Source of the DNA: Xanthomarina arctica
GTDB taxonomy: Bacteria; Bacteroidota; Bacteroidia; Flavobacteriales; Flavobacteriaceae
Length of the DNA stretch: 64,000 nt
Assembly (NCBI RefSeq): GCF_014638915.1
Contig: NZ_BMFQ01000002.1
Location: 310,001 to 374,000 of the forward strand
Reading direction: 5' to 3'
Shown here piece after piece: positions 9,281 through 18,607 of the stretch (within the stretch, counting starts at the first letter, position 1; each line of letters begins with the position of its first letter). The notes beneath the pieces are model-generated. The model was given only the letters and a program-made list of their open reading frames with translations, searched no databases and was not told the DNA's origin. Both the position numbers and the translations under genes were made by a program.

Positions 9281-10174
9281 ATGAAAACTCAATACTCAAT
9301 AATTTTAACTAGTATCATCATAGGTATTGCCTTGCTTTTTACTGTTAAAACGTACGCGCAACCGGATATCCATTTTACCTTTGCAAATGCAGAAATCACC
9401 AATGATGGTGTGAATGATTTTTACGAAGTAGATGTGCTAATTCAAACCATTAATAATACAGGGACTTTTAAATTAAGTTCTGGACAGTTATATTTTACTT
9501 ATAACACCTTAGCATTTGGTGAAAATGTTAGAGCAAATGATAATATCGAATTTCTTTATCCAGAAAATCAAGGTTATATTTTAGCTCAAGGGGTTGATGC
9601 TACTGCGGCCGCAAAAATTTATGGCGTATTTACTGTTAACGACAATACGGATTCAAGGGTTTCTTGGGCTTGTTCTCAAGTATTTGCAGCAGCTACTTTT
9701 GCAGATGATAATATTACTGAAACACCTCAAAGACTGTTGCGCATAAAAATAGAATTTACAGATAATAGTCAATTGCCAATGGTGATGTTCGAGGATGGCG
9801 AGGCATATATCCATCAGTTTTATACGGTTTGTGGACCATTTGCTGCAGGACCATTTGAGTCTGCTGATTGTGGCGCATTTCCGGGAACTCAGATTGTAGT
9901 TGATACCTATGATAGTAGTGCAGCGACATTATCTATTCCTCAGGAAGAACAGATAAACCAAATATCTATTTATCCAAATCCAGCTTCAGATTACATCCAT
10001 ATTTCGACCAGTTATATAATTCAACAAGTAGAAATATTTGATATTCTGGGTAAGAAAGTGAAGGTTGTTTTAAACAGTAATCAAATAGCTGTCAGTAATT
10101 TGCAAGCAGGGATCTATATTGTAAAAGTCTTTACAGATAAAGGCGAAATCACAAAAAAGATAGTTATCGAGTAA
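9281..10174 (+). CDS. Secreted protein with type IX secretion C-terminal sorting domain
   Basis: I choose ATG 9281 because it gives an immediate signal peptide (MKTQYSIILTSIIIGIALLF to KTYAQ) and avoids overlap with the previous gene; an in-frame start at 9236 would add a charged, Asn-rich leader inside that gene. The body (residues about 25-225) is a beta-rich domain I cannot name; it contains several Cys in its second half (VCGPFAAGPFESADCGAF). The end is a classical type A sorting domain: ISIYPNPASDYIHIS, VEIFDILGKKV, LQAGIYIVKV and a final KKIVIE. It is therefore exported by the type IX system and likely anchored to the cell surface. Confidence 0.8.
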   Translation: MKTQYSIILTSIIIGIALLFTVKTYAQPDIHFTFANAEITNDGVNDFYEVDVLIQTINNTGTFKLSSGQLYFTYNTLAFGENVRANDNIEFLYPENQGYILAQGVDATAAAKIYGVFTVNDNTDSRVSWACSQVFAAATFADDNITETPQRLLRIKIEFTDNSQLPMVMFEDGEAYIHQFYTVCGPFAAGPFESADCGAFPGTQIVVDTYDSSAATLSIPQEEQINQISIYPNPASDYIHISTSYIIQQVEIFDILGKKVKVVLNSNQIAVSNLQAGIYIVKVFTDKGEITKKIVIE

Positions 10175-10207
10175 TATAAAAATATAAAGACGCTATTAAT
10201 CAGTGTG

Positions 10208-10253
10208 AAAGGGGGTTGAGATTATTTAAAAATAACTTGATTCCCTTTTTTTT
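10208..10253 (+). terminator. Rho-independent terminator
   Basis: AAAGGGGGTTGAG pairs with CTTGATTCCCTTT with several G-U pairs that only work in plus-strand RNA, followed by a run of T. It ends the surface-protein cluster before the convergent riboflavin gene, whose stop codon it touches. Confidence 0.7.
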
Positions 10254-11409
10254 AATAGTTTACGTACTCAATAATCTCCAAACCATAACCAATCATTCCA
10301 ACACGTTTGGTTTGTTCGCTATTTGAAATTAAACGAAGTTTATGAATATTCAAATCGTGAAGTATTTGTGCACCAATACCAAAATCTTTAGAGTCCATTT
10401 CAATAGCCGGCGCTTTAATAACTTCTCCATCACTCTGTGCTTCTTTTAAAACAGCTAAACGTTTTAGAAGGTTCATAGATTGACTTTGCTGATTAATAAA
10501 TACAATAGCTCCTTTTCCTGCATCGGTTACCACTTGAAACATGCCATCTAATTTCTGATCTGCATTATTAGTTAAGGTTCCTAAAATATCATTGTTAACT
10601 AAAGTTGAGTTAATTCTGGTAAGCACATGTTCATTCGAATCCCAAACTCCTTTTGTTAAAGCTATATGGATTTGATTATTGGTTGTTTGCTGGTATGCTC
10701 TTAAACGAAAATTCCCAAAACGGGTTTCGATTTGAAAGTCTTCTTTTTTCTCAATTAAAGAGTCATGTTCCATTCTATAGGCAACTAAATCTTCAATGGA
10801 GATAATTTTTAAATCAAATTTCTTTGCTACAATTAACAGTTGAGGTAACCGCGCCATGGTACCATCTTCATTTAAAATTTCAACTAAAATTCCAGCAGGC
10901 TTAAAGCCAGCTAATCGTGCTAAATCTACAGCAGCTTCTGTGTGACCAGTTCTTCGTAAAACACCGCCATTTCTAGCTCGTAAAGGGAAAATATGACCTG
11001 GACGACCTAAATCGGAAGGTTTTGTGTCTCCATTCACTAAAGCTTCTATGGTTTTAGAGCGATCGTGAACTGAAATTCCAGTGGTACAACCATTCCCAAT
11101 TAAATCTACAGAAACAGTAAAGGGAGTATGATGTAAAACTGTATTATTTTGAACCATTAAGTTTAAATCCAACTCTTCACAACGATCTTCTGTTAAAGGT
11201 GCACAAATAAGCCCGCGTCCATGGGTAGCCATGAAATTAATCATTTCTGGGGTTACCTTTTCGGAAGCAGCAATAAAATCGCCTTCATTTTCCCTGTTTT
11301 CATCATCAACAACAATAATTACTTTGCCGTTTTTGATAGCATTAATGGCATCTTCAATACTGTCTAATTGAATGTTGGCAGTTTTATTTGCCATTTTAAG
11401 AGTGGACAT
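10252..11409 (-). CDS. ribB: 3,4-dihydroxy-2-butanone-4-phosphate synthase with degenerate GTP cyclohydrolase II-like domain
   Basis: Residues about 15-210 are a complete RibB domain: [11 protein letters not shown] (metal and substrate loop), HGRGLICAP, and [17 protein letters not shown]. It converts ribulose 5-phosphate to the four-carbon riboflavin precursor. Residues about 215-385 align with RibA but the zinc-binding Cys cluster (normally C...RCDCG) reads [18 protein letters not shown], and the GTP-site GRGIGL region reads [12 protein letters not shown]. The RibA half is therefore predicted to be inactive, so a separate ribA should exist elsewhere. A -7 box (TACCTTTG on the minus strand, 11432-11439) precedes it. 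The start may be Met1 or Met6. Confidence 0.9.
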   Translation of the reverse strand: MSTLKMANKTANIQLDSIEDAINAIKNGKVIIVVDDENRENEGDFIAASEKVTPEMINFMATHGRGLICAPLTEDRCEELDLNLMVQNNTVLHHTPFTVSVDLIGNGCTTGISVHDRSKTIEALVNGDTKPSDLGRPGHIFPLRARNGGVLRRTGHTEAAVDLARLAGFKPAGILVEILNEDGTMARLPQLLIVAKKFDLKIISIEDLVAYRMEHDSLIEKKEDFQIETRFGNFRLRAYQQTTNNQIHIALTKGVWDSNEHVLTRINSTLVNNDILGTLTNNADQKLDGMFQVVTDAGKGAIVFINQQSQSMNLLKRLAVLKEAQSDGEVIKAPAIEMDSKDFGIGAQILHDLNIHKLRLISNSEQTKRVGMIGYGLEIIEYVNY

Positions 11410-11431
11410 AATCTAATTTTTAAATAGGTTG

Positions 11432-11439
11432 CAAAGGTA
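11432..11439 (-). promoter_or_regulatory. Candidate -7 promoter box of ribB
   Basis: TACCTTTG on the minus strand fits the Bacteroidota TAnnTTTG box, 22 bp upstream of the ribB start codon. No clear -33 element. Confidence 0.4.
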
Positions 11440-11443
11440 TGGC

Positions 11444-13315
11444 TTATTTTAAACTAACAGAGAGGTCTTCATTAATTTTGTTTCTCCTTAAATAATGAGT
11501 TAAAGGATAAAAAATAAAACTCAATAATATATTAATGGGGTTTTTAGAAGGACCTTTTATTTCTAATAATTTATAAACAGAATTTAGTTTTATATAAGAC
11601 AATATAAAATAAACAAGACATACAAAAAATGAAATAATACTTAATTGAACACCAACTAATGCGATTTCTTCTAATTTATTATTTTTCAAAATAAAATAGA
11701 GAGGTAATAAGACTGCTCCTATAACATAGAAAATAAAGGTAAATTGAGCGTAATCAGTATAGTCTTTATGTCTTTCTCTAATTTTAGAATAATCCTCAAC
11801 ACGAGCTAATGGGTCTTGGGTATTATCTAAGTTGTCTTCTATAACTTCTCTAATGGCTTCTGGTAATTTTGAAGCGGATCTAGAGTCTTCCTTTTCCTTA
11901 ATTTTAAAGAGTTTCTTTATTGGTTCTATAATATGGTCAAATTCAAAAAGGCCTCTATCTTCCGTTGCTCGCTTGGTTAAATAAAAACCTAAAGGAAGCA
12001 TGATGATAGTTGAAAACCAAGAAGCAATTATTGGGCTAAAGCTTCCGTCTTTAGCACTGTTTTTTGCGAATATTCCAATAAAATGATAGGTTAAAAACAA
12101 AAATATAGCAATTACCATTGGCAACCCAATACCTCCTTTTCTAATTAAAGCTCCTAAGGGTGCTCCAACAAAAAACAGGATGATACAGGCAAATCCTAAA
12201 GCTAATTTTTCATGTAAGGCTATAACATGTCGGTTAAGCCAAACAGTTTTGGTTTTTAATCCTTGTTCTTTAACATCAATAATTTGTATCGTACTTTTAA
12301 ATGTATTTGAAGCTAAATCTATAAGTTGTACTTTGTCCTTATTGCTAAATAATTCCAAAATTTCTCCCTCATAGGTCATATCTTTTTTTAAAGAAACGCC
12401 AGTATTGATTATGGGTAAGTTGCTTCTGTTATAAAGGTTGGCCGCAAGTTCTTTTATATCCTTTTCTTGATCAATTTTTAAGGTGTCAATGGTATAGCTT
12501 AAATCTCTAATGTTTAACATGTTGTATTTGTCGCTAATGTCTTTTGACTCTAAATCAATATTGTTGAGGTCGGATAAATCTACATTAATAGTATACTTTT
12601 TAAAGTAACTTTTTGTCATAGGCTTTTTCTGCCTTTCTATATTATCCTTTGGAGGCGTATCATCATAAAAATAGCCATCATGTAAAATAAGTTGTAGGAT
12701 ATCAGAGTCCTCTTCCCCAATAAGCTCGCCAGTCTTGGAGTAAATAGTTGTAAAGTTTCCAGCTTTTCCGCCGGTTTTTTTATGGATAAGAACTTCTTTT
12801 AAAAATTGACCTCTATCACCACTTTTGTCGGCAACTTTAATATTGTATTCGTTCCCAACTTCGTTAAACTGTCCTTTGGCAATAACCATGGCAGGTTTTA
12901 ACTTGGCAATATTTTTTCTCAGGTTATAGGAATTGTATTCTGCCCAAGGAATGACATTATTTGTAAAGAAAAATGTGGTTATACCTAGTAACACTATAAA
13001 AATGCTAAGCCCTTTCATGGCGCGTTGCAATGAAATTCCTGTAGATTTCATGGCCGCAAACTCATAGTTTTCGGCAAAATTACCAAATACCATAATGGAT
13101 GCTAATAGAATAGTTAAGGGTAGAACTAGCGGTATTAATTTAGGTGCAAAATATACTAGGAATTTAGCAACCACAACCATATCTAGATCCTTTCCAGCTA
13201 ATTCCTTAATATATAGCCAAATGGTTTGTAAAACAAAAATCAGCATGAGTATCACAAACACGCTGATAAAAGTTTTAAGATATGAGGTTAGTATGTATCT
13301 ATCTAAAATCTTCAA
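11444..13315 (-). CDS. LptF/LptG-family permease (YjgP/YjgQ) with C-terminal extension
   Basis: Inner-membrane subunit of the lipopolysaccharide transporter that pulls LPS out of the membrane for the Lpt bridge. The N-terminus (MKILDRYILTSYLKTF, then long hydrophobic segments and FAENYEFAAMKSTGIS) is diagnostic for the family; membrane helices lie at about 15-35, 60-80, 100-120, and three more around residues 370-450, with a periplasmic domain between. At 623 residues it is much longer than the usual 350-400; the extra C-terminal part (from about 460) is a charged linker plus three hydrophobic segments. It starts 7 bp after lolA, so envelope lipid and lipoprotein export genes are transcribed together. 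Confidence 0.85.
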   Translation of the reverse strand: MKILDRYILTSYLKTFISVFVILMLIFVLQTIWLYIKELAGKDLDMVVVAKFLVYFAPKLIPLVLPLTILLASIMVFGNFAENYEFAAMKSTGISLQRAMKGLSIFIVLLGITTFFFTNNVIPWAEYNSYNLRKNIAKLKPAMVIAKGQFNEVGNEYNIKVADKSGDRGQFLKEVLIHKKTGGKAGNFTTIYSKTGELIGEEDSDILQLILHDGYFYDDTPPKDNIERQKKPMTKSYFKKYTINVDLSDLNNIDLESKDISDKYNMLNIRDLSYTIDTLKIDQEKDIKELAANLYNRSNLPIINTGVSLKKDMTYEGEILELFSNKDKVQLIDLASNTFKSTIQIIDVKEQGLKTKTVWLNRHVIALHEKLALGFACIILFFVGAPLGALIRKGGIGLPMVIAIFLFLTYHFIGIFAKNSAKDGSFSPIIASWFSTIIMLPLGFYLTKRATEDRGLFEFDHIIEPIKKLFKIKEKEDSRSASKLPEAIREVIEDNLDNTQDPLARVEDYSKIRERHKDYTDYAQFTFIFYVIGAVLLPLYFILKNNKLEEIALVGVQLSIISFFVCLVYFILSYIKLNSVYKLLEIKGPSKNPINILLSFIFYPLTHYLRRNKINEDLSVSLK

Positions 13316-13322
13316 AAGTCAC

Positions 13323-13961
13323 CTAATCCAATTTGTTAATGTAGTAATCCTTATACTTATTCTTGTCAAATGTAAATAAGGATTTCGAAATAGGTTCGTT
13401 TGTTTTAAAAGAATTAACAGTTAAAGTTGTTTTTGTTCCATTCTCTCCAATCTCTATTAAATTGTAAATATGTTTGGTTTGCGCATCGATACCCAACAAA
13501 ATGTTTTTTATTTCAGAATTAGAATCAATAGGCGTTAGTTTTACATATTGAATTTTTCTTCCTTTAACATCCTGAATGATATCCATTTTATATGTATAAC
13601 CATCTTCATAGAATGACAGAAGTTTACTTGGCGAAAAGTTACTTTCATCGTTAGGGTTTTCAGTTGAAATAGTAACTTCTTCGTCATCTGGACTAATACT
13701 ATAAAGTGTTTTTCCATCAAAAATACGTGTGGCTCCTAAAATGTTTAAACGGTATTTGTTGCCTTGTAAAACCACATCACCACGGGTTTCTTGTTTGATG
13801 TTTTCTGCCGAATTATCTAACACATATTTAAAGTCTATAGAAATGTTTTCATAGCTTTTTGCTTTCTTAGAAACTTCATCTAAAAGCGATTTTGCTTTAG
13901 CATCTTGTCCAAAAGATATCGCGCAAATGAATAAAGTGAAAATTAAAAGTATTTTTTTCAT
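13323..13961 (-). CDS. lolA: Outer-membrane lipoprotein carrier protein LolA-like
   Basis: Signal peptide (MKKILLIFTLFICAISFGQ) followed by a single LolA-like domain of about 190 residues, the family's usual length. Characteristic stretches are SKKAKSYENISIDFKY, GDVVLQGNKYRL and TRIFDGKTLYSISPDDEEV. LolA shuttles lipoproteins through the periplasm. It sits between ftsK and the LptF/G gene, an arrangement frequent in Flavobacteriia (ftsK-lolA-lptF/G). Confidence 0.85.
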   Translation of the reverse strand: MKKILLIFTLFICAISFGQDAKAKSLLDEVSKKAKSYENISIDFKYVLDNSAENIKQETRGDVVLQGNKYRLNILGATRIFDGKTLYSISPDDEEVTISTENPNDESNFSPSKLLSFYEDGYTYKMDIIQDVKGRKIQYVKLTPIDSNSEIKNILLGIDAQTKHIYNLIEIGENGTKTTLTVNSFKTNEPISKSLFTFDKNKYKDYYINKLD

Positions 13962-14032
13962 TGAGTTTAATTTTAGTATTTTCTTATTTTCCTTTTTGAC
14001 ATTTGATAGGAATTAGAAAATCATCTTTTTAA

Positions 14033-16405
14033 TTAATTTGTTTCATTTTTTAAAAGTTGGTCAAGTGCTACTAAATCTGGGACTAATACTTGTCTGGCTT
14101 TACTGCCTTCAAAGCCTCCAACTATGCCCGCGGCTTCTAATTGATCGATTAAGCGACCAGCTCGATTATAACCTAATTTTAATTTACGTTGTAATAAAGA
14201 AGCTGAACCTTGTTGCGCAGTAATAATAACTTCTGCGGCATCACGAAACAGGATATCTCTATCGTTAATATCTACATCAAGACTTGTGCCACTTTCTTCC
14301 CCAACATACTCAGGTAATAAATAAGCATCCGGATAAGCTTTTTGTGAGCCAATAAAATCAGTAATGGCTTCTACTTCTGGGGTGTCAACAAAAGCACATT
14401 GAATACGAATCATTTCATTTCCTTGCGTAAAAAGTAAATCTCCACGACCTATTAATTGATCTGCTCCAGAACCATCCAAAATAGTTCTAGAATCTATTTT
14501 ACTAGTTACTCTAAAAGCAATTCTAGCAGGGAAATTCGCTTTAATAATTCCTGTAATAACATTTACAGATGGACGTTGTGTGGCAATAATTAAGTGAATT
14601 CCAATGGCACGAGCTAGCTGTGCTAATCGAGCAATAGGTGTTTCTACTTCTTTTCCAGCTGTCATTATTAAATCGGCAAATTCATCTACTACCAAAACAA
14701 TGTAAGGTAAGAACATGTGCCCATCATTCGGGTTTAACTTACGTGCTTTAAATTTCACATTATATTCAGCAATGTTTCTACAAAGTGCATTTTTAAGCAT
14801 TTCGTAACGGTTATCCATTTCTATACAGAGCGAATTTAACGTATTAATTACCTTTGCATTGTCGGTTATAATTGCTTCTTCACTATCTGGAAGTTTCGCT
14901 AAATAATGACGTTCAATTTTGTTGAATAAGGTTAATTCTACTTTTTTAGGATCGACCAAAACAAACTTGACTTCTGCTGGATGCTTTTTATAAAGTAAAG
15001 AGGTCAATACGGCATTTAATCCTACAGATTTTCCTTGTCCAGTAGCTCCAGCCATCAATAAGTGAGGCATTTTGGCTAAATCGACAACAAAGGTTTCGTT
15101 GCTAATAGTTTTACCCAAAGCAATAGGCAAATACATTTCTGATTTCTGGAATTTTTGCGAGGCAATAACAGAACGCATGGAAACAATGGTAGAATTTTTA
15201 TTTGGCACCTCTATTCCAATGGTTCCTTTTCCTGGAATAGGAGCAATAATTCTAATTCCTAAAGCTGAAAGTGACAAAGCGATATCATCTTCTAAGTTTT
15301 TAATTTTTGAAATCCTAATCCCAGCATCTGGAACAATTTCATAAAGTGTTACTGTAGGTCCAATGGTTGCTTTAATACTAGCAATTCCAATTTTATAATT
15401 GTTTAATGTATCTACAATTCGATTTTTATTTTCTTCAAGTTCTTCTTGGTTGATGGTAATACTTTCAGACTCGTATTTTTTTAATAAATTTAAGGAAGGA
15501 AATTTATAATTGCTCAATTCTAGTGTGGGGTCAAATTGGCCATAATCCTCAACCAATTTATTCGATAAATTATCGGTTTCCGAAAGTTCCTCAGCAACTT
15601 CTTCAACTTCAATTGTCATTTCAGGTTCCTCTATAATAACTTCAGGTCTCGGTTTTGGTTTTTCTTCCTGAACAACAACCTCTTTCTTTTTAGGAGGTAT
15701 TTCTACATTTAGGTCGAAAGCAGATTTGATATCTTCGGCTTCAGAAGATAAATCGTTATCAATAGGAATAGAGATGTCTTCATCTGAAGGTTTAAACTCT
15801 TGTTTAAAATCTTTTGAAGCTCTGTGAAAGATGTTTTTAAAGGTTTCTGCTGTTACTTTAAAACGAATGGCTAAATAAGTTATAAGGAAGAAGACAAGTA
15901 GGAGAGACGTTCCAATTTTGCCCAAATAATCCTGTAAATAGCTATTCATTTCAAACCCAATAGTGCCACCAAGGATGTCCAGATTTTCGGCAAAAAAACC
16001 AAACAAAATGGAAAACCAGATAACAATTAGTGTTCCCCAAAACCAGTGTTTTCTTAATTTTATTAAACTAGAATTTGTTAAAACATAAACTCCTGAAAGA
16101 AAAACAAGTCCAGAAAATATAAAAGAAGCCACCCCAAAACCACGCTGAATAAAGAAGTCGCTTATCCAAGCTCCTGTTTTATTAAGCCAATTTTCTGGTT
16201 TTGCATCGCGAGACATAAATTCAGAAAGTGTGCTTTGGTCTGCTTTTCCAGTAAAAATAAAAGATACAAATGCTATAAAAAGTAAAAGTCCTAAAATAAC
16301 CAAAAAGCTACCAAGAACAAGTTTTTGTTGATTAGACAACTTAAAACTAGGGGCTTTTAATTTAGGTTTACTAGAGGCGCTTGTTTTTGTTTTCTTTTTT
16401 GCCAT
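14033..16405 (-). CDS. ftsK: DNA translocase FtsK
   Basis: Septal DNA pump that clears chromosome termini at division. Residues 1-190 contain a Lys-rich leader and four membrane helices; residues about 200-310 are an acidic, Pro-rich linker (EEKPKPRPEVIIEEPE); residues about 330-700 are the motor, with Walker A GATGQGKS near 452-459 and Walker B YIVLVVDEFADL. The last 65 residues are the gamma winged-helix domain (ASLLQRKLKLGYNRAGRLIDQLEAAGIVG) that reads polar DNA motifs. At 790 residues it is near the Bacteroidota norm. A -7 box (TATTTTTG, minus strand, 16471-16478) lies upstream. Confidence 0.95.
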   Translation of the reverse strand: MAKKKTKTSASSKPKLKAPSFKLSNQQKLVLGSFLVILGLLLFIAFVSFIFTGKADQSTLSEFMSRDAKPENWLNKTGAWISDFFIQRGFGVASFIFSGLVFLSGVYVLTNSSLIKLRKHWFWGTLIVIWFSILFGFFAENLDILGGTIGFEMNSYLQDYLGKIGTSLLLVFFLITYLAIRFKVTAETFKNIFHRASKDFKQEFKPSDEDISIPIDNDLSSEAEDIKSAFDLNVEIPPKKKEVVVQEEKPKPRPEVIIEEPEMTIEVEEVAEELSETDNLSNKLVEDYGQFDPTLELSNYKFPSLNLLKKYESESITINQEELEENKNRIVDTLNNYKIGIASIKATIGPTVTLYEIVPDAGIRISKIKNLEDDIALSLSALGIRIIAPIPGKGTIGIEVPNKNSTIVSMRSVIASQKFQKSEMYLPIALGKTISNETFVVDLAKMPHLLMAGATGQGKSVGLNAVLTSLLYKKHPAEVKFVLVDPKKVELTLFNKIERHYLAKLPDSEEAIITDNAKVINTLNSLCIEMDNRYEMLKNALCRNIAEYNVKFKARKLNPNDGHMFLPYIVLVVDEFADLIMTAGKEVETPIARLAQLARAIGIHLIIATQRPSVNVITGIIKANFPARIAFRVTSKIDSRTILDGSGADQLIGRGDLLFTQGNEMIRIQCAFVDTPEVEAITDFIGSQKAYPDAYLLPEYVGEESGTSLDVDINDRDILFRDAAEVIITAQQGSASLLQRKLKLGYNRAGRLIDQLEAAGIVGGFEGSKARQVLVPDLVALDQLLKNETN

Positions 16406-16513
16406 ATTTACTTTCTGAGAAACAGAAATGAGTTCAGTTTAATTAGTTTTATATTATTTGTTCAACGCAACAAAAATACAAATTACTAACGTTTATCCTA
16501 ATGGTAAAAGTAT

Positions 16514-16882
16514 TTAAAAAATCTTAGGAAAATATATGATGCAACCAACTATTATTGCAATCATGGCAAATATAAAAACGGCTCCAGCAGCAAGGTCTTT
16601 TATTAACCCAATTTTAGGATGAAACTCTGGATGTATAAAGTCTGCTACTTCTTCAATAGCCGTATTTAAGCCCTCAAGAGCAATTATTAAACCAATGGTT
16701 ATAGTTTGAATAATCCATTCTGTAGGGCTTAAACCAACTAGAAAGCCAATAATGGTCATAATTATTCCAATACAAACCTGAATTTTAATACTCGATTCGG
16801 TTAATATCAATAATCGTGCACCACGAAAGGCAAATCCAATGCTTTTTAACCTGTTTACAAAAAACGACTCTTTTTTAGTCAT
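16514..16882 (-). CDS. Diacylglycerol kinase family protein
   Basis: Small integral membrane kinase of 122 residues with three membrane helices (about 35-52, 55-75, 98-120). The family signature is clear: ALEGLNTAIEEVADF followed by HPKIGLIKDLAAGAVFI, containing the acidic residues and Lys used for ATP and metal binding. In Gram-negatives it phosphorylates lipid alcohols such as diacylglycerol or undecaprenol; which one cannot be told here. Its start overlaps the end of tpx by 8 bp, so the two are co-transcribed. Confidence 0.85.
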   Translation of the reverse strand: MTKKESFFVNRLKSIGFAFRGARLLILTESSIKIQVCIGIIMTIIGFLVGLSPTEWIIQTITIGLIIALEGLNTAIEEVADFIHPEFHPKIGLIKDLAAGAVFIFAMIAIIVGCIIYFPKIF

Positions 16883-17381
16883 CTAATAAAGCTTCAAGAG
16901 CGGCTTTATAATTAGGCTCATCTGCAATTTCTTGAACTTGTTCTGTATATTTAATGTTGCCTTTTTCGTCTAAAACAATCACGCATCTAGAATGCAATGC
17001 ATCTAACGGGCCATTTGTGAAATTTAGACCATAATTTTTTCCAAAACTTCCATCTTTATAATCGGATAAAGAAACCACGTTCTCTAAGCCTTCTGCACCA
17101 CAAAATCTATTTAAAGCAAACGGAAGATCTCTAGAAATACATAATACCTTGGTGTTTTCTAATTCTGCTGCTTCTTGGTTAAATAGCCTTACAGATTGTG
17201 CACAAGTGCCTGTGTCAACACTTGGAAATATGTTTAAAACTACTTTTTGTCCTAAAAAGTCGCTTAAAGATTTTGTATTTAAATCTGTGGTAGTTAGTTT
17301 AAAATCTGGAGCTTTTGTTCCGACTTTTGGTAGTGTTCCAGAAGTTTGTATAGCGTCTCCATGTAATGTTACTGTTGCCAT
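16875..17381 (-). CDS. tpx: Thiol peroxidase Tpx
   Basis: Atypical 2-Cys peroxiredoxin that reduces peroxides using thioredoxin. I use the ATG at 17381 (MATVTLHGDAIQTSGTLPKVG), which is the conserved family N-terminus; a start 24 bp upstream would add eight unrelated residues. Peroxidatic Cys60 lies in FPSVDTGTCAQS and resolving Cys94 in LPFALNRFCGAEG. 168 residues is standard. It overlaps the diacylglycerol kinase gene by 8 bp and lies close to a second peroxiredoxin and a thioredoxin. Confidence 0.93.
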   Translation of the reverse strand: MATVTLHGDAIQTSGTLPKVGTKAPDFKLTTTDLNTKSLSDFLGQKVVLNIFPSVDTGTCAQSVRLFNQEAAELENTKVLCISRDLPFALNRFCGAEGLENVVSLSDYKDGSFGKNYGLNFTNGPLDALHSRCVIVLDEKGNIKYTEQVQEIADEPNYKAALEALLDD

Positions 17382-17622
17382 GATATGTTGTATTTTAGTT
17401 TCCATAAAAATACTAATAAATTAAGAGTATTGCTAAAATCTGTTTTTCACTTTTAATAATTCGAAAATAAAAATTTCAACATATTGTTTTTCATAGAGTT
17501 AAGTGTCTTTTGTTTGTTTATAATGTGTTAGTTTTTTGTTAAACAAGTTTTTAGAACATCCAACTTGAGGTTTTGAAGCGTAGATATACTAAGAAATCAA
17601 TTATTATAAAAACCTATTTATT

Positions 17623-17895
17623 ATGAAATTATCAAAAAATTTATTCGGAGCTTTATTACTAACTTGCTTTTTAGGGTTTTCTCAAATGACTTCAGCCCAA
17701 ATAGAAGAAGATAATACAGTTGAAAAATCAGAGACACATAATAAAGTCCAGGAAAAATCTGAAGTTCAAAATGATTCTGAAATGAAAAAAGAACAAGCAG
17801 ACGTAAAGGCTAAAAAAGAAAATAAAGCTAGAGAAGAAAAAGCGATTGATCCTAAAGCAACCAAAAAAGAAAAAATGGATAGCGATAAAGAATAA
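17623..17895 (+). CDS. Small exported Lys/Glu-rich protein, unknown function
   Basis: A signal peptide of about 26 residues (MKLSKNLFGALLLTCFLGFS then QMTSAQ) is followed by only 64 residues made almost entirely of Glu, Lys, Asp, Asn and Ala, with no Cys and no hydrophobic core. It is predicted to be helical or disordered in the periplasm. I recognise no family. It is the only plus-strand gene between 10.3 and 21.2 kb and has its own spacer of about 240 bp upstream and a shared terminator downstream. Confidence 0.6.
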   Translation: MKLSKNLFGALLLTCFLGFSQMTSAQIEEDNTVEKSETHNKVQEKSEVQNDSEMKKEQADVKAKKENKAREEKAIDPKATKKEKMDSDKE

Positions 17896-17912
17896 AATTC
17901 GTATTCATAAAA

Positions 17913-17949
17913 AAAAAGCCTCTTAAATCAGTGATTTAAGAGGCTTTTT
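17913..17949. terminator. Bidirectional terminator
   Basis: AAAAAGCCTCTTAAAT is perfectly paired with ATTTAAGAGGCTTTTT around a five-base loop. A runs on one side and T runs on the other serve both the small exported gene (plus) and the gene ending at 17969 (minus). Confidence 0.9.
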
Positions 17950-17968
17950 AATTTTTGTACTAGGTCAA

Positions 17969-18226
17969 TTATTTGTCTATAGATCCAAGCACACGTTTCA
18001 TAAAGCTATTTAATGCTTCTTTTTGTGGTGTGCCATCTTTAATCATTTTAGTTACTTCTAATGCGCCATACATATTGGATATTAATTCTCCAATAACATC
18101 TAATTCTTCATCTTTTAAAGAAGGAACTTCTGAGAGTGCTTCTAACGTTTCAATGGTTTCAACAACAAAATCTTCGTCGTTTTCTTCAATGAATTGGGTA
18201 AGGTGTTTTATTACTGGTAATTTCAT
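17969..18226 (-). CDS. Small conserved protein of the thioredoxin cluster (possibly DUF6952)
   Basis: 85 residues, acidic, predicted all-helical, no Cys and no signal peptide (MKLPVIKHLTQFIEENDEDF...). I believe this corresponds to an uncharacterised flavobacterial family (DUF6952), recalled rather than checked. It starts 6 bp after the thioredoxin stop, so it is translated from the same message and probably has a role tied to the thioredoxin-peroxiredoxin pair. Confidence 0.65.
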   Translation of the reverse strand: MKLPVIKHLTQFIEENDEDFVVETIETLEALSEVPSLKDEELDVIGELISNMYGALEVTKMIKDGTPQKEALNSFMKRVLGSIDK

Positions 18227-18232
18227 ATTTAA

Positions 18233-18541
18233 TTAGTTTAAGTTATCAACCAATTCTTTTAAAACGTCCATCTTATTGGTTTGCGTCTGACTTACAAATG
18301 CACCATTTTTATACGTAGCAAAAGTTGGTAAATTATCAACTGTTGCCAGTTTTCTAGATTCCGGGAATTTCTCAGCATCTACAATTACAAACTTTTTATT
18401 TTCATTTTCTGAAGCTAATTTTTTGAATTTTGGCTTCATAATTCTACAATTTCCACACCAAGTTGCTGAAAATTGAACAACAACTGTATCGTTATTGTTT
18501 ATTATCTCTTGTAAATTATCTTGATCTAATTCTTGTGTCAT
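18233..18541 (-). CDS. Thioredoxin family protein (CGNC active site)
   Basis: Single thioredoxin fold of 102 residues with active site FSATWCGNCRIMKP (Cys29, Cys32). The dipeptide between the cysteines is Gly-Asn rather than the Gly-Pro of classical thioredoxin, which usually changes the redox potential. The cis-Pro region is VDNLPTFATYKNG. It is the plausible reductant of the 2-Cys peroxiredoxin encoded just upstream; a strong hairpin separates the two genes. Confidence 0.85.
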   Translation of the reverse strand: MTQELDQDNLQEIINNNDTVVVQFSATWCGNCRIMKPKFKKLASENENKKFVIVDAEKFPESRKLATVDNLPTFATYKNGAFVSQTQTNKMDVLKELVDNLN

Positions 18542-18560
18542 ATTCGTTGGTTTTATAAAA

Positions 18561-18597
18561 TTCCAAATTCCAAAAAATAATGATTTGGAATTTGGAA
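18561..18597. promoter_or_regulatory. Perfect 14-bp inverted repeat between peroxiredoxin and thioredoxin genes
   Basis: TTCCAAATTCCAAA (18561-18574) and its exact complement TTTGGAATTTGGAA (18584-18597) flank a nine-base loop. In minus-strand RNA the hairpin is followed by TTTTAT. It could be a leaky terminator or a processing site lowering thioredoxin expression relative to peroxiredoxin. Confidence 0.65.
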
Positions 18598-18607
18598 CTA
18601 AATTGTT

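Noticed and set aside
9236-9281. Upstream start for the type IX sorted protein
   Set aside because: It overlaps the preceding gene and gives a polar leader before an otherwise perfect signal peptide at 9281.
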